Below, in pieces: positions 1 to 11,952 of a stretch of DNA of 64,000 bases. Origin of the DNA: Corynebacterium sp. P4-C1 (GTDB lineage: Bacteria > Actinomycetota > Actinomycetes > Mycobacteriales > Mycobacteriaceae); NCBI RefSeq assembly GCF_030503595.1, contig NZ_CP129966.1, positions 2,108,001 through 2,172,000 on the forward strand. Direction: 5' to 3'. Position numbers and translations under genes: made by a program. Position 1 is the stretch's first letter. Every line of letters starts with the position of its first letter. The notes beneath the pieces are model-generated. The model did not search any database. It was given only the letters and a program-made list of their open reading frames with translations, and was not told the DNA's origin.

Positions 1-2
1 CG

Positions 3-458
3 CGGTGGGCGGAGTTCTACACCGCGCAGCGGGTCATGCCGTTCGCGGAGAAGGCCCACCGCAGCGGGAATCTCGGTGCGGAAGGGTTGGACACGGTCAA
101 GCGGGCGTGCGAAGCGCTCGTCGCCGAGGACGAAGACGCGCCTCTCGCGCGCATTCACGGCGACCTCTGGGCCGGCAACCTGCTGTTCTCCACCACCGGC
201 CCGCGGTTCATCGACCCGGCGGCGCACGGCGGCCACCCGCTCACCGACATCGCGATGCTCGAGCTCTTCGGCGCACCGCACCTAAGCGCGCTTATCGACG
301 GCTACCTCGCCACCGGAGCCACCCTCGGCAGGGGCTGGGACACCCGCATTCCCATCCACCAGCTCCACCCGCTCGCAGTCCATGCCTACACGCACGACCC
401 GAGTTACGGATCCGCCCTGGTCCGCGCTGCGGAGGAGACGTTGCGCACCATCGGTTAG
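3..458 (+). CDS. Fructosamine kinase family protein (3' part)
   Basis: This is the C-terminal part of a gene that starts before the window; the frame is open from base 3. The protein carries a phosphotransferase-like catalytic segment (IHGDLWAGN, about 45 residues into the visible part) followed by FIDPAAHGGH, the usual HGDLW...DP pair of fructosamine-3-kinases and related APH-fold kinases. Such proteins phosphorylate sugars attached to protein amines, or small amino-sugar substrates. It ends with a TAG stop at 456-458, and the convergent nadE gene follows 36 bases later. The substrate cannot be told from sequence, and the N-terminal ATP-binding lobe is not visible. Confidence 0.8.
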   Translation, partial: RWAEFYTAQRVMPFAEKAHRSGNLGAEGLDTVKRACEALVAEDEDAPLARIHGDLWAGNLLFSTTGPRFIDPAAHGGHPLTDIAMLELFGAPHLSALIDGYLATGATLGRGWDTRIPIHQLHPLAVHAYTHDPSYGSALVRAAEETLRTIG

Positions 459-494
459 GCCACGCGGCTTTGGCTGGCGGGGGTGCGGAGGCCC

Positions 495-1379
495 CTAGAG
501 CCACCACGTTTCGGCCGGGCCGGGCGGCAGATGGCGCTTGTGCTGGCCGACGGCCCAGAGATGCTCGAGGCGGGCGGCGGCGGTGGCGTCGATAAGCGCG
601 CCCTCGAGGTAGTCGTCGATCTGGGCGTAGGTGACGCCTAGCGCCTCTTCGTCGGGAAGCGCGGGCCGGTCTTCTTCGAGGTCGGCGGTGGGGACCTTCT
701 CGTAGAGGCGCTTATCCGCCTCGAGGTGGGCGAGGAGCTGCGCGCCCTGGCGTTTGTTCAATCCCGCGAGGGGGATGAGATCGGCCGCGCCGTCGCCGAA
801 CTTAGTGAAGAACCCGGTGAGGTTCTCCGCCGCGTGGTCAGTGCCGATAACGAGGAGTCCAAGCTCGCCCGCGATCGCGTACTGGGCGGTCATACGCATG
901 CGGGCTTTGACGTTGCCCTTGTTGAAGTCGCCGAGCTTGCCGCGGTCGAGGCTGTCGGCCACCTGGCTGGCGAGCGCGGTCGTCGCCGGCTCGATATTCA
1001 CCGTGACGCGTTTGTCGGGCTGGATGAAGTCGAGGGCGAGCTGCGCGTCATCCTCATCCGCCTGCACACCGTGGGGGAGACGCACTGCGACGAACGTGGC
1101 CTCCCGGCCCTGCTCGCGGGTCTTCTCCACAGCCATCTGCGCCAATTTGCCCGCTAGTGTCGAGTCCTGGCCGCCCGAGATGCCGAGGACGAAGCCCTTC
1201 GCGCCGGTCTTTTCCAGGTAGTCGACGAGGAAGTCCACGCGCCGGGCGATCTCGCCGGCGGGCGCGATGAACGGTTTCACGTCGAGCGCCGCGATGATTT
1301 CCTGCTGCGTTGCGCCGATAGCGTCATGGGAGGGGTGTTCGGGCAAGTTGTCGGAAGTGGTGCCGGACTCGTGAGACAT
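495..1379 (-). CDS. nadE: Ammonia-dependent NAD+ synthetase
   Basis: The product is 294 residues and catalyses the last step of NAD synthesis: deamido-NAD plus ammonia plus ATP gives NAD. The ATP-pyrophosphatase P-loop SGGQDST lies near residues 68-73, and the length fits the ammonia-dependent (single-domain) type, without a glutaminase domain. I chose the ATG at 1377-1379 because family homology begins there; the open frame upstream runs through the rpmJ promoter region. It is divergent from rpmJ. Two salvage genes, pncB (14.7 kb) and pncA (25.3 kb), are in the same window but not in the same operon. Confidence 0.93.
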   Translation of the reverse strand: MSHESGTTSDNLPEHPSHDAIGATQQEIIAALDVKPFIAPAGEIARRVDFLVDYLEKTGAKGFVLGISGGQDSTLAGKLAQMAVEKTREQGREATFVAVRLPHGVQADEDDAQLALDFIQPDKRVTVNIEPATTALASQVADSLDRGKLGDFNKGNVKARMRMTAQYAIAGELGLLVIGTDHAAENLTGFFTKFGDGAADLIPLAGLNKRQGAQLLAHLEADKRLYEKVPTADLEEDRPALPDEEALGVTYAQIDDYLEGALIDATAAARLEHLWAVGQHKRHLPPGPAETWWL

Positions 1380-1584
1380 GTCCGCTATCGTAGCGCGGAA
1401 GCATTCCCCGGCTCCGGCCGTTTTGGTGCTTCGGGGCCGGTCAGGTAGCATTGACTCCCGTTGCACGGCAGCGCCATCCTGTGGCGCGCCGACCAAAGAA
1501 ACGATTGAACGCCGCCACCTGCACGGATCACCGTGTTTCCGCGGCGGGCACTCGGGAAAACAAACGAGTAGAAAGGAGCGCCCG

Positions 1585-1707
1585 ATGAAGGTCCGTAAGT
1601 CCCTTCGGTCGCTGAAGAACAAGCCGGGCGCTCAGGTTGTCCGTCGTCGCGGCAAAGTGTACGTGATCAACAAGAAGGATCCGCGCTTCAAGGCTCGTCA
1701 GGGCTAG
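1585..1707 (+). CDS. rpmJ: 50S ribosomal protein L36, zinc-free form
   Basis: A 40-residue basic protein ([13 protein letters not shown]... to KARQG). Its sequence matches the long C-minus form of L36: the Cys/His zinc ligands of standard L36 are absent and there is no cysteine at all. In many actinobacteria and enterobacteria this paralogue replaces the zinc-binding one when zinc is scarce, often under Zur; I did not recognise a clear Zur box in the 200 bases upstream. A purine-rich RBS (GAAAGGAG, 1571-1578) precedes the ATG. A strong terminator follows, so the gene is probably monocistronic. Confidence 0.93.
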   Translation: MKVRKSLRSLKNKPGAQVVRRRGKVYVINKKDPRFKARQG

Positions 1708-1721
1708 TCGCTGATTTCTTA

Positions 1722-1772
1722 ACGCCCCCGCCGCAATGAGCTCCGTGCTCACGGCAGGGGGCGTTTTCTTTT
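1722..1772 (+). terminator. Rho-independent terminator after rpmJ
   Basis: A GC-rich stem (ACGCCCCCGCCG paired with CGGCAGGGGGCGT, one bulge) is followed by TTTTCTTTTT. It sits 15 bases after the rpmJ stop. Confidence 0.88.
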
Positions 1773-1889
1773 TCCGAGTCATTGTTGTGATTTGTGACAC
1801 GATCTGTGCGCAGTGTTAACCGTAGGTTCATGCGGGGAAATTATTTTCTCGTGTACTTGCTGTTTGTTGTCTCCGACTTTTTCAGGATC

Positions 1890-3896
1890 ATGAGTACGAC
1901 GCGCACGTTTCCTTTGAGTTTTGTTTCGGTGTTGTTTGTTGCTGCGCTGCTTGGTGTGTGGGGGTTTGTTGCTCCTGGAGATGCCGTGGCGCAGGGCGGT
2001 GGTGGTGAGTCGTCTTCGGCGAGCGCAGCGTCGTCGACTTCGTCGGTGGGGTCGGGTGAGGCGACGGTTGATAGTAAAACGGCGTTGGTGTTGGATGCGT
2101 CGTTTTCGATGAGTGAGGCTGACGTTGGTGGTGGCAGTCGTATGGATGCGGCGAAGAAGGCGTCGCATGATTTGGTGAATTCGTTGCCGGAGCAGGCGAA
2201 TTTGGGTTTGTTGGCGTATGGGATGCGTGAGTCGAATGCGCCGGATAATCGTGAGAGGGGGTGTCAGGATATTGAGACGTTGGTTCCGGTGGGCAAGTTG
2301 GATAAGGACACGTTGAATTCGAAGATCGATGAGATGTCGCCGAAGGGGTATACCCCGGTGGGTAATTCGTTGAAGGCTGCCGCTAAGGAGCTTGGTGATT
2401 CGGGTGAGCGGACGATCATTTTGGTTTCTGATGGTATTGATACGTGTGCGCCGCCGCCGGTGTGTGAGGTGGCTAAGGAGTTGGCGGGTGATGGTTTTGA
2501 TCTGACGATTCACACGGTCGGGTTCAAGACTGATGAGGAGGCCCGTAAGGAGCTGGAGTGTGTCGCCGAGGCTGGTGGCGGTGAGTTCATGGAAGCTGAT
2601 GATGCTGGTTCGTTGGCGGAGTCGTTGAAGTTCCTGGCCCAGCGTGACGCCGAGACCTACCAGACGGCTGGTACTGAGTTTGAGTATTCCGATACCCCGG
2701 AAGACGCCAAGTGGCTGGGCGAAGGCCGCTATCACACCACCGTGAACGCGAAACTCCAGAAGAATCCCGGCGATAAAGTCGAGACAGGCTACTACAAGGT
2801 CGCGATTCCGGAGGGCCACAATGCGGTCATTTCAACGACTGTCCTTCCAAAGCGGTCGACTTCGGGGCGAGCTACTGATGCCAGGTTCACCGTACGACGT
2901 GCTGACCCCATAAACGGAGTCGAAAAGTGCGAAGGCAGCTACGGCGGTGCTTACACAGAAATCGACGGCAAGACGAGCGGCAGCGCTGCCTGGATGCCGG
3001 AACCTCTGATCCGGCGGATTCAGCCGGTCGAGGAAGAACGAGGGTGCGGGCAACAATGGACTATTCCTGACCAAATCGCGTATGAGAACGCCAGCGCTGC
3101 ATCTGGCCGTGGTGAGGAAAAAGTCGACGTTGAGGTTGAAATCAACTTCGAGCCGATTCCCGATGATTCCGAGGTCGCCGAGTACCCCGATGCGGTGGAC
3201 ACCAATGATGACGGTCCCCAGCTCAGCTTCGATGGGCCCCAAGACATCAAGGGCGGCTCGAGTTTCTCTGAGGCGGTGGAAGTGAAGCCGGGTGCGTATA
3301 AGGACGCGATTGTTCCGGGTGAGTACCGCTTCTACAAGATCCCGGTGGAGTACGGGCAGCGGCCAGTGTTCAGTTACCGGTCCCTCGAGCCGCAGGATGG
3401 CGGTCTTGGAAATCTGTCCCCGATGTTGTATTCGCCGTTCCGCCAAAACATCAAGTATGAATCGAACCGCCCTGAAGCCACCCTGGCTGGAAACGTGATC
3501 AGCTTCCGTAACAGGGAAGCTGGCAGTACGGGTGCGCAGCAGGCGAACGCGGGCTACTACTACGTGGGTCTCGGCATGCCGCAGGGCGACGCGGACAAGG
3601 TCATGGGTGTCGAGCAGCCGTTTGAGATCGCGTTCGACGCGGTTGGGGCGGAGACTGATGGTCCGGATTGGCGTCCGTCGGAGGAAAATGGTCCGGAGCC
3701 GAGTGATACTCCGCCGGATACAGGCGGAAAGAAGGACGGCGGGGAGTCCGATGGGTCGGAGCAGACGCAGGCTCAGGAAGATGATGGTGGGAAGGGCTCC
3801 GGTGCCCGCGGCATTCTGATTGCGTTGATCAGTGCGGGCATTCTGGCGGTGCTGGCGGCGTTGGTGGCGGCGATCGTGGTGTTGCGCCGCAGGTAG
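1890..3896 (+). CDS. Secreted, membrane-anchored von Willebrand factor A domain protein
   Basis: The 668-residue protein has an N-terminal signal peptide (hydrophobic residues 8-35), a Ser/Gly-rich linker, and a VWA domain from about residue 62. The metal-ion-dependent adhesion site is visible: DASFS (69-73), the GYTPVG threonine and SDGID. A long extracellular part of unknown fold follows, then an acidic Ser/Gly/Pro/Asp-rich stretch, a membrane helix and a terminal RRR. There is no LPXTG sortase motif. The ATG at 1890 was chosen because the signal peptide starts there. The protein probably binds a protein or metal ligand at the cell surface. Codon use is strikingly GT-rich over the first about 750 bases and the last about 300, and C-rich in the middle, as if the gene were a mosaic. 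Confidence 0.85.
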   Translation: MSTTRTFPLSFVSVLFVAALLGVWGFVAPGDAVAQGGGGESSSASAASSTSSVGSGEATVDSKTALVLDASFSMSEADVGGGSRMDAAKKASHDLVNSLPEQANLGLLAYGMRESNAPDNRERGCQDIETLVPVGKLDKDTLNSKIDEMSPKGYTPVGNSLKAAAKELGDSGERTIILVSDGIDTCAPPPVCEVAKELAGDGFDLTIHTVGFKTDEEARKELECVAEAGGGEFMEADDAGSLAESLKFLAQRDAETYQTAGTEFEYSDTPEDAKWLGEGRYHTTVNAKLQKNPGDKVETGYYKVAIPEGHNAVISTTVLPKRSTSGRATDARFTVRRADPINGVEKCEGSYGGAYTEIDGKTSGSAAWMPEPLIRRIQPVEEERGCGQQWTIPDQIAYENASAASGRGEEKVDVEVEINFEPIPDDSEVAEYPDAVDTNDDGPQLSFDGPQDIKGGSSFSEAVEVKPGAYKDAIVPGEYRFYKIPVEYGQRPVFSYRSLEPQDGGLGNLSPMLYSPFRQNIKYESNRPEATLAGNVISFRNREAGSTGAQQANAGYYYVGLGMPQGDADKVMGVEQPFEIAFDAVGAETDGPDWRPSEENGPEPSDTPPDTGGKKDGGESDGSEQTQAQEDDGGKGSGARGILIALISAGILAVLAALVAAIVVLRRR

Positions 3897-3925
3897 TAGT
3901 GGTGGCCCCGCCAATATGGGGCGCT

Positions 3926-3980
3926 GAGGCCCTCCCAGGATCCCCGGTTCGGTGTGAATCAGGGATCAGGAAGGGCCTTT
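3926..3980 (+). terminator. Terminator after the VWA gene
   Basis: GGCCCTCCCAGGATCCC (3928-3944) pairs with GGGATCAGGAAGGGCC (3962-3977), leaving a 17-base loop and small internal mismatches. Only TTT follows, so termination strength is uncertain. Confidence 0.6.
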
Positions 3981-4080
3981 CCGCGCTGTGATCACCGTGA
4001 TTTCGGGAGGGCGTGAAAATATTTCGTGTGAAATTCCACCCGTGTAAGCCGTTTTCCGCGTGTGAACGTATGTGACAGAA

Positions 4081-4090
4081 CTACATGTAG
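4081..4090. promoter_or_regulatory. Candidate NrdR box 1
   Basis: CTACATGTAG is a perfect 10-bp palindrome in the nrdHIE promoter region. NrdR boxes are AT-rich palindromes of the form ACACTAYATRTAGTGT that occur as tandem pairs upstream of ribonucleotide reductase operons; this resembles the core. Assignment rests on resemblance and position. Confidence 0.5.
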
Positions 4091-4131
4091 GTTATTTCCC
4101 TTGGCTATCCTGCGAATACCACACGTGTAAC

Positions 4132-4145
4132 TACTACATGTAGTA
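4132..4145. promoter_or_regulatory. Candidate NrdR box 2
   Basis: TACTACATGTAGTA is a perfect 14-bp palindrome. Its CTACATGTAG core lies 53 bp (about five helical turns) downstream of the first copy, on the same face of the helix. It overlaps where a -35 element would be for the TAGAAT hexamer at 4154, which fits repression. Confidence 0.55.
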
Positions 4146-4335
4146 CCAGTTGCTAGAATGAGGCACAACGTATAGTGTTTCTTGGTGTTCGCCCCCCGAC
4201 GGGGAGCGGGCGCGGCGCATCGCTCGATGCCGCACCACTCTTATGTTGATTCGAGCGCTAGCGGCACCCCTGGGGCCGCCAGGTAAGTCTCACTAGCCCC
4301 CGAACATCCTCTGAGAAGAAAAGAGCCTGAGAATT

Positions 4336-4569
4336 ATGTCGATCACCCTTTACACCAAGCCGGCTTGCATGCAGTGCAACGCGACGAAGAAGGCGCTGGA
4401 CCGCGCTGGCCTGGAGTACACCACCGTGGATATCTCCATGGATGATTCCGCACGTGACTACGTCATGGCTTTGGGCTACCTGCAGGCGCCGGTCGTGGAG
4501 GCCGACGGGGAGCACTGGTCGGGCTTCCGCCCGGACCGTATCCGCACCCTCGCAGAGGGCGTCGCCTAG
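4336..4569 (+). CDS. nrdH: NrdH-redoxin
   Basis: A 77-residue glutaredoxin-like protein with the redox motif CMQC at residues 11-14 and a C-terminal WSGFRPDRI signature. It reduces class Ib ribonucleotide reductase using thioredoxin reductase, unlike true glutaredoxins. It is first in the nrdH-nrdI-nrdE-nrdF set. An RBS-like GAGAA run precedes the ATG. About 118 bases separate it from nrdI, with a hairpin in between that could set expression ratios. Confidence 0.95.
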   Translation: MSITLYTKPACMQCNATKKALDRAGLEYTTVDISMDDSARDYVMALGYLQAPVVEADGEHWSGFRPDRIRTLAEGVA

Positions 4570-4587
4570 CCGCCCCGCAAGAAACTA

Positions 4588-4617
4588 GAGCCGTCACGTT
4601 GTTGGCGGCTCGACGTT
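4588..4617 (+). terminator. Weak terminator or attenuator between nrdH and nrdI
   Basis: GAGCCG (4588-4593) pairs with CGGCTC (4606-4611) around a 12-base loop; the following GACGTTTT has four T residues. It may reduce readthrough from nrdH into nrdI or act as a processing site. Confidence 0.35.
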
Positions 4618-4687
4618 TTGCGCCGATAGTTCCCGTTCAGTCATCCCATCCTCACATCCCGCTCATATTTAAGGTCGGCAGTCCTTC

Positions 4688-5212
4688 ATGTTGGTCGTCT
4701 ATTTCTCTTCCGCGACGGGCAATACCCACCGCTTTGTGGAGAAGCTCGGGCTTCCGAGCGCACGGATTCCGCTGCGGCGCACGGAGGCGCCGCTGAAGGT
4801 GGAGAAGCCGTTCGTGCTCGTGTGCCCGACCTACGGGGGAGGGGCGTCGCTCAACCACGAGAACTCCCGGCCAGTCCCGGTGCAGGTGATCCGATTCTTG
4901 AATGACGAGTCGAACCGGAAGCTGCTGCGCGGCGTGATCTCGTCGGGCAACTCGAATTTCGGCCCGGACTTCTGCAAAGCGGGGGATGTCATCGCAGCCA
5001 AGACGGGTGTGCCGCACATGTATCGTTTCGAGCTTATGGGCTCGGAGCTGGATGTGGAGACGGTGCGCGAGAACTTGGTGGCGAACGTCGATAAGCTCGG
5101 CCTCGAACCGCTCACCGCGCACGAGCGCGAGGTGCTTGAGGAGCATCGTGCGCAGAAGATGGATAGTGCGCGGCGCCTCGCGCGGCTGCGGGAGCGCTAC
5201 CAAGCCGTATAG
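4688..5212 (+). CDS. nrdI: NrdI flavodoxin
   Basis: The 174-residue flavodoxin-like protein begins LVVYFSSATGNTHRF, the phosphate-binding loop for FMN (SSATGNT). It also has the NrdI-specific CPTYGGG and GNSNFG segments. NrdI supplies the oxidant that assembles the dimanganese-tyrosyl radical cofactor in NrdF. It lies between nrdH and nrdE as is usual. The C-terminus extends about 25 charged residues beyond compact NrdI proteins (EEHRAQKMDSARRL...). Confidence 0.94.
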   Translation: MLVVYFSSATGNTHRFVEKLGLPSARIPLRRTEAPLKVEKPFVLVCPTYGGGASLNHENSRPVPVQVIRFLNDESNRKLLRGVISSGNSNFGPDFCKAGDVIAAKTGVPHMYRFELMGSELDVETVRENLVANVDKLGLEPLTAHEREVLEEHRAQKMDSARRLARLRERYQAV

Positions 5213-5297
5213 AGCTGCATAGCTGTGTAACTGCACCTTTTAGCTTTTCAACTTCACAATTCAACTTGATCACTGCTTGAGAAAGGCCCGAAGAACC

Positions 5298-8529
<3,232 letters not shown>

Positions 8530-8797
8530 AGCCGCATCCGGCTCACTCTCTCTCAATTCAACCGCCGCCTCAGTTGGGGCGGCCGCTCTCCCCAATCCGG
8601 GGTCAATCAGGGTGGCCCAATCAGGCAGGTGCCGCGCCCATTATGGGTGTGGCCTGTGATGTCTGGATTTTGGCTGGGGCGGCCGTTAAGATGAAGCGGT
8701 ACTAGTTGCGCCTATCCATGCGCCTGCATGGGTGTGCCCGGGCCGAGGTTCGGTTCCGGGGACGTGGTGCGGCTGAGTCTCAATCAGGAGGAATCGA

Positions 8798-10597
8798 ATG
8801 ACTGCTGTGGCACCACGGCTTGACAACACGGCTGGGTCCGACGTTGTCGCCCCGGTCCGGCCGGAGCCGACCGGAAAGGCACGTAAGGGCACCCGCCTCT
8901 ACGACCTGTTGACCACCACAGACCACAAACAGCTGGGCGTGTTCTACATCATCATGTCCTTCGTGTGGTTCTTTGTTGGTGGCCTTATGGCCCTGCTCAT
9001 CCGCGCGGAGCTCTTCTCCCCGGGTCTGCAGTTCCTGTCCAACGAACAGTTCAACCAGCTGTTCACCCTTCACGGCACGGTGATGCTGCTGGCGTTCGGT
9101 ACTCCGATCGTCTGGGGCTTCGCCAACTTCGTGCTGCCGCTGCAGATCGGCGCACCGGATGTGGCTTTCCCGCGCTTGAACTCCTTCGGCTTCTGGGTCA
9201 CCCAGGCGGGCATTCTCGCGATGCTGTCGGGCTTTTTGACCCCGGGCGGCGCAGCCGACTTCGGCTGGACCATGTACCTGCCGCTGGCGGACGCAATCCA
9301 CACCCCGGGTGTGGGCGCTGACCTGTGGATCCTGGGCGTGGGCGCTACCGGTGTCGGCACCCTGGCTTCCGCCATCAACATGGTGTCCACCGTGCTCACC
9401 CTGCGTGCGCCGGGCATGACCATGTTCCGTCTGCCGGTGTTCACGTGGACCATCTTCGTCGCGTCCATCATCGCGCTGATGATCTTCCCGCTGCTGACCG
9501 CGGCTGCTCTCGGTGTCCTGTACGACCGTAAGCTCGGCGGACATATCTTTGATCCGGCCAACGGTGGCGGCATCCTGTGGCAGCACCTGTTCTGGTTCTT
9601 CGGCCACCCGGAGGTCTACGTCCTCGCGCTGCCGTTCTTCGGCATCATCTCCGAGGTCGTCCCGGTCTTCTCCCGTAAGCCGGTTTTCGGCTACATTGGC
9701 CTTATCTTCGCAACGCTGGCGATCGGCGGCCTGTCCATGGCTGTGTGGGCGCACCACATGTTCGTCACCGGTGCGATCCTGCTGCCGTTCTTCTCGTTCA
9801 TGACCTTCCTCATTGCTGTTCCGACCGGTGTGAAGTTCTTCAACTGGGTCGGCACGATGTGGAACGGCCACCTGACGTTCGAGACCCCGATGGTCTGGGC
9901 GATGGGCTTTTTGGCTACGTTCCTGTTTGGTGGTCTGACCGGCATCATGCTGGCCTCCCCGCCGCTGGACTTCCAGCTGGCTGACACCTACTTCTTGGTT
10001 GCGCACTTCCACTACACCCTCTTCGGTACCGTGGTGTTCGCATCGTGCGCCGGCGTGTACTTCTGGTTCCCGAAGATGACGGGCCGCATGCTCGACGAGA
10101 CTCTGGGTAAGTGGCACTTCTGGCTGACCTTCATCGGCTTCAACATGACCTTCCTGATCCAGCACTGGCTGGGCAACATGGGCATGCCGCGCCGTTACGC
10201 CGACTACCTGGACACCGACGGCTTCACGCTGTTCAACCAGATTTCCACGGTTGGCTCCCTGATTCTGGGCATCGCGTTCCTGCCGTTCATCTGGAACGTG
10301 TACAAGTCCTGGCGCTACGGCGAGGTCGTCACCGTCGACGATCCGTGGGGCTACGGTAACTCCCTCGAGTGGGCTACCTCCTGCCCGCCTCCGGGACACA
10401 ACTTCGAGTCCCTGCCGCGCATCCGTTCGGAGCGTCCGGCCTTCGAGCTGCACTACCCGCACATGGTTGAGACCATGCGCCGTGAGGCTCACACCGGCCA
10501 CCACGACACTCGCTCCGAGTTGACCACTCCGGGCGAGACCGACGGCCGTGCAACCCGTGCGGCTGCTGGCACCGGTTCCACCAAGGTGACCGACTAG
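8798..10597 (+). CDS. ctaD: Cytochrome c oxidase subunit I (aa3 type)
   Basis: The 599-residue protein has about 12 membrane helices. Heme and copper ligands are visible: HGTVMLL (low-spin heme ligand), [10 protein letters not shown] (copper-B His with the His-Tyr link), HHMF (copper-B pair) and [10 protein letters not shown] (heme a3 and a). It is the catalytic core of the aa3 oxidase that takes electrons from the bc1-c complex in actinobacteria. Strong RBS AGGAGGAA (8785-8792) precedes the ATG. The C-terminal about 65 residues are hydrophilic. In corynebacteria ctaD lies alone downstream of nrdF, away from ctaC/ctaE. Confidence 0.97.
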   Translation: MTAVAPRLDNTAGSDVVAPVRPEPTGKARKGTRLYDLLTTTDHKQLGVFYIIMSFVWFFVGGLMALLIRAELFSPGLQFLSNEQFNQLFTLHGTVMLLAFGTPIVWGFANFVLPLQIGAPDVAFPRLNSFGFWVTQAGILAMLSGFLTPGGAADFGWTMYLPLADAIHTPGVGADLWILGVGATGVGTLASAINMVSTVLTLRAPGMTMFRLPVFTWTIFVASIIALMIFPLLTAAALGVLYDRKLGGHIFDPANGGGILWQHLFWFFGHPEVYVLALPFFGIISEVVPVFSRKPVFGYIGLIFATLAIGGLSMAVWAHHMFVTGAILLPFFSFMTFLIAVPTGVKFFNWVGTMWNGHLTFETPMVWAMGFLATFLFGGLTGIMLASPPLDFQLADTYFLVAHFHYTLFGTVVFASCAGVYFWFPKMTGRMLDETLGKWHFWLTFIGFNMTFLIQHWLGNMGMPRRYADYLDTDGFTLFNQISTVGSLILGIAFLPFIWNVYKSWRYGEVVTVDDPWGYGNSLEWATSCPPPGHNFESLPRIRSERPAFELHYPHMVETMRREAHTGHHDTRSELTTPGETDGRATRAAAGTGSTKVTD

Positions 10598-10650
10598 CAC
10601 TAGCCCGTACAGGGCCCGGCGGCCGCAACCCCGGCCGCTCCTGATTGAAG

Positions 10651-10685
10651 GCCCCACTCCGCGAATCGTGGAGTGGGGCTTCTTG
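10651..10685 (+). terminator. Terminator after ctaD
   Basis: A perfect 10-bp stem (GCCCCACTCC with GGAGTGGGGC) around a 9-base loop is followed by TTCTTG. It separates ctaD from serB. Confidence 0.85.
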
Positions 10686-10701
10686 CTGTAGTTTCTAAGC
10701 C

Positions 10702-11952
10702 ATGAGTTATGCCGTGCGTTTGCAACCTGGTCTCCACTACGCCGTGATCACATTGACGGGTGCGGACCGTCCGGGTGTGACAGCGGCGTTCTTCGCTGTT
10801 CTGTCCCAGCACGGGGTGCAACTGCTCGATGCGGAGCAGGCTAATTTTCGCGGGCGGCTCGCTTTGGCGGCGTTCGCGGGAGTGAAGCCGTCTGCCGTCG
10901 AGGCGCTCCGCAGGGATCTGGAGGCGGCGCCGGAACTGTCTGGCCACGCCGTTCTGATTGAGACGGATGAAAAGTCGCTGGCACCGCAACGCAAGCGCTC
11001 CACCCACGCGTTGGTGGTGCTGGGCGACCCGGTTACGGCGGAGGCTGTTTCAGAGATCGGCCGCACGTTGGCGGATTTCGGGGCGAATATCGACCGTATC
11101 CGCGGTATTTCCGATTATCCGGTGACGGGCCTCGAGCTGTCCATCACGATTCCGGGGCAGGGCGACGAGGTGAGCCACACGGTGCGTAAGGCGCTGGCAG
11201 TCCTGTCGTCTGGGCTGGGAGTGGACATCGCGATCGAGCGGGCCGGGTTGGCCCGTCGTTCTAAGCGCCTGGTGTGCTTCGACTGCGATTCGACGTTGAT
11301 CACGGGCGAGGTCATCGAGATGCTCGCGGCGCATGCGGGGCGTGAAGAGGAGGTCGCGGCAGTCACGGAGCGGGCGATGCGCGGAGAGCTCGATTTCGAG
11401 GAGTCCCTGCGTGAGCGTGTGAAGGCGCTCGCGGGTCTGGATGCCTCGGTGATCGACGAGGTGGCCCGCGCCATCGAGCTGACGCCGGGAGCGCGGACGA
11501 CGATCCGCACGCTCAAGCAGATGGGCTACCGCACCGCGGTGGTTTCAGGAGGCTTCATCCAGGTGCTGGAGCCGATGGCGGAGGACCTCGAGCTCGACTA
11601 CGTGCGGGCGAACACGCTTGAGATCGCCGACGGGAAGTTGACGGGCAACGTGATTGGGAAGGTCGTCGACAGGCGCGCGAAGGCGGATTTCCTCGCGGAA
11701 TTCGCAGTCGATTCCGGTCTGCGCATGTCGCAGACGGTCGCGGTGGGGGACGGCGCGAACGACATCGACATGATCACCGAGGCGGGCCTGGGCATCGCCT
11801 TCAACGCGAAACCGGCTCTGCGCGAGGTCGCGGATACCGCGGTCACGTACCCGTTCCTTGATTCGGTGCTCTACATCATGGGCGTGCCGCGGCATGAAAT
11901 CGATCTGCTCAACGAGGAAACCGGCATCGAGGGCAAGGTCGCGCTCGATTAA
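10702..11952 (+). CDS. serB: Phosphoserine phosphatase with two ACT domains
   Basis: The 416-residue protein converts phosphoserine to serine. Two ACT-type regulatory domains occupy about residues 13-85 and 102-175. A HAD phosphatase domain follows with DCDST (194-198, nucleophile Asp194), the SGGF motif and GDGANDIDM near the C-terminus. This is the long mycobacterial SerB2-like form, where ACT domains mediate serine feedback. Its TAA stop overlaps the ATG of the next gene by one base, so the two are probably cotranscribed. Confidence 0.95.
   Translation: MSYAVRLQPGLHYAVITLTGADRPGVTAAFFAVLSQHGVQLLDAEQANFRGRLALAAFAGVKPSAVEALRRDLEAAPELSGHAVLIETDEKSLAPQRKRSTHALVVLGDPVTAEAVSEIGRTLADFGANIDRIRGISDYPVTGLELSITIPGQGDEVSHTVRKALAVLSSGLGVDIAIERAGLARRSKRLVCFDCDSTLITGEVIEMLAAHAGREEEVAAVTERAMRGELDFEESLRERVKALAGLDASVIDEVARAIELTPGARTTIRTLKQMGYRTAVVSGGFIQVLEPMAEDLELDYVRANTLEIADGKLTGNVIGKVVDRRAKADFLAEFAVDSGLRMSQTVAVGDGANDIDMITEAGLGIAFNAKPALREVADTAVTYPFLDSVLYIMGVPRHEIDLLNEETGIEGKVALD

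Larger units (their letters stand above)
3981..4335 (+). other. Long nrdH upstream region: promoter area and structured leader
   Basis: There is no gene in these 355 bases. The left half is AT-richer and holds two CTACATGTAG palindromes (listed separately). Candidate -10 hexamers are TAGAAT (4154-4159) and TATAGT (4171-4176); neither has a convincing -35. From about 4190 to 4300 the sequence becomes GC-rich with several short self-complementary segments (CCCCGACGGGG around 4196-4206, GCATCGCTCGATGC around 4217-4230, GGCACCCCTGGGGCC around 4262). If transcription starts near 4180, the nrdH leader is about 150 bases long and could fold. No known riboswitch class was recognised. Confidence 0.5.

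Noticed and set aside
1380..1584. Zur box upstream of the zinc-free L36 gene
   Set aside because: Expected on biological grounds, but I see no AT-rich palindrome matching actinobacterial Zur sites.
8530..8797. Possible small gene between nrdF and ctaD
   Set aside because: The open frames there are read through the nrdF end or lack an RBS and family likeness; only the ctaD promoter and RBS are supported.
8780..10657. Long open frame opposite ctaD
   Set aside because: It is antisense to the conserved cytochrome oxidase gene, with a Gln/Arg/Asp-rich composition and no recognisable domain.
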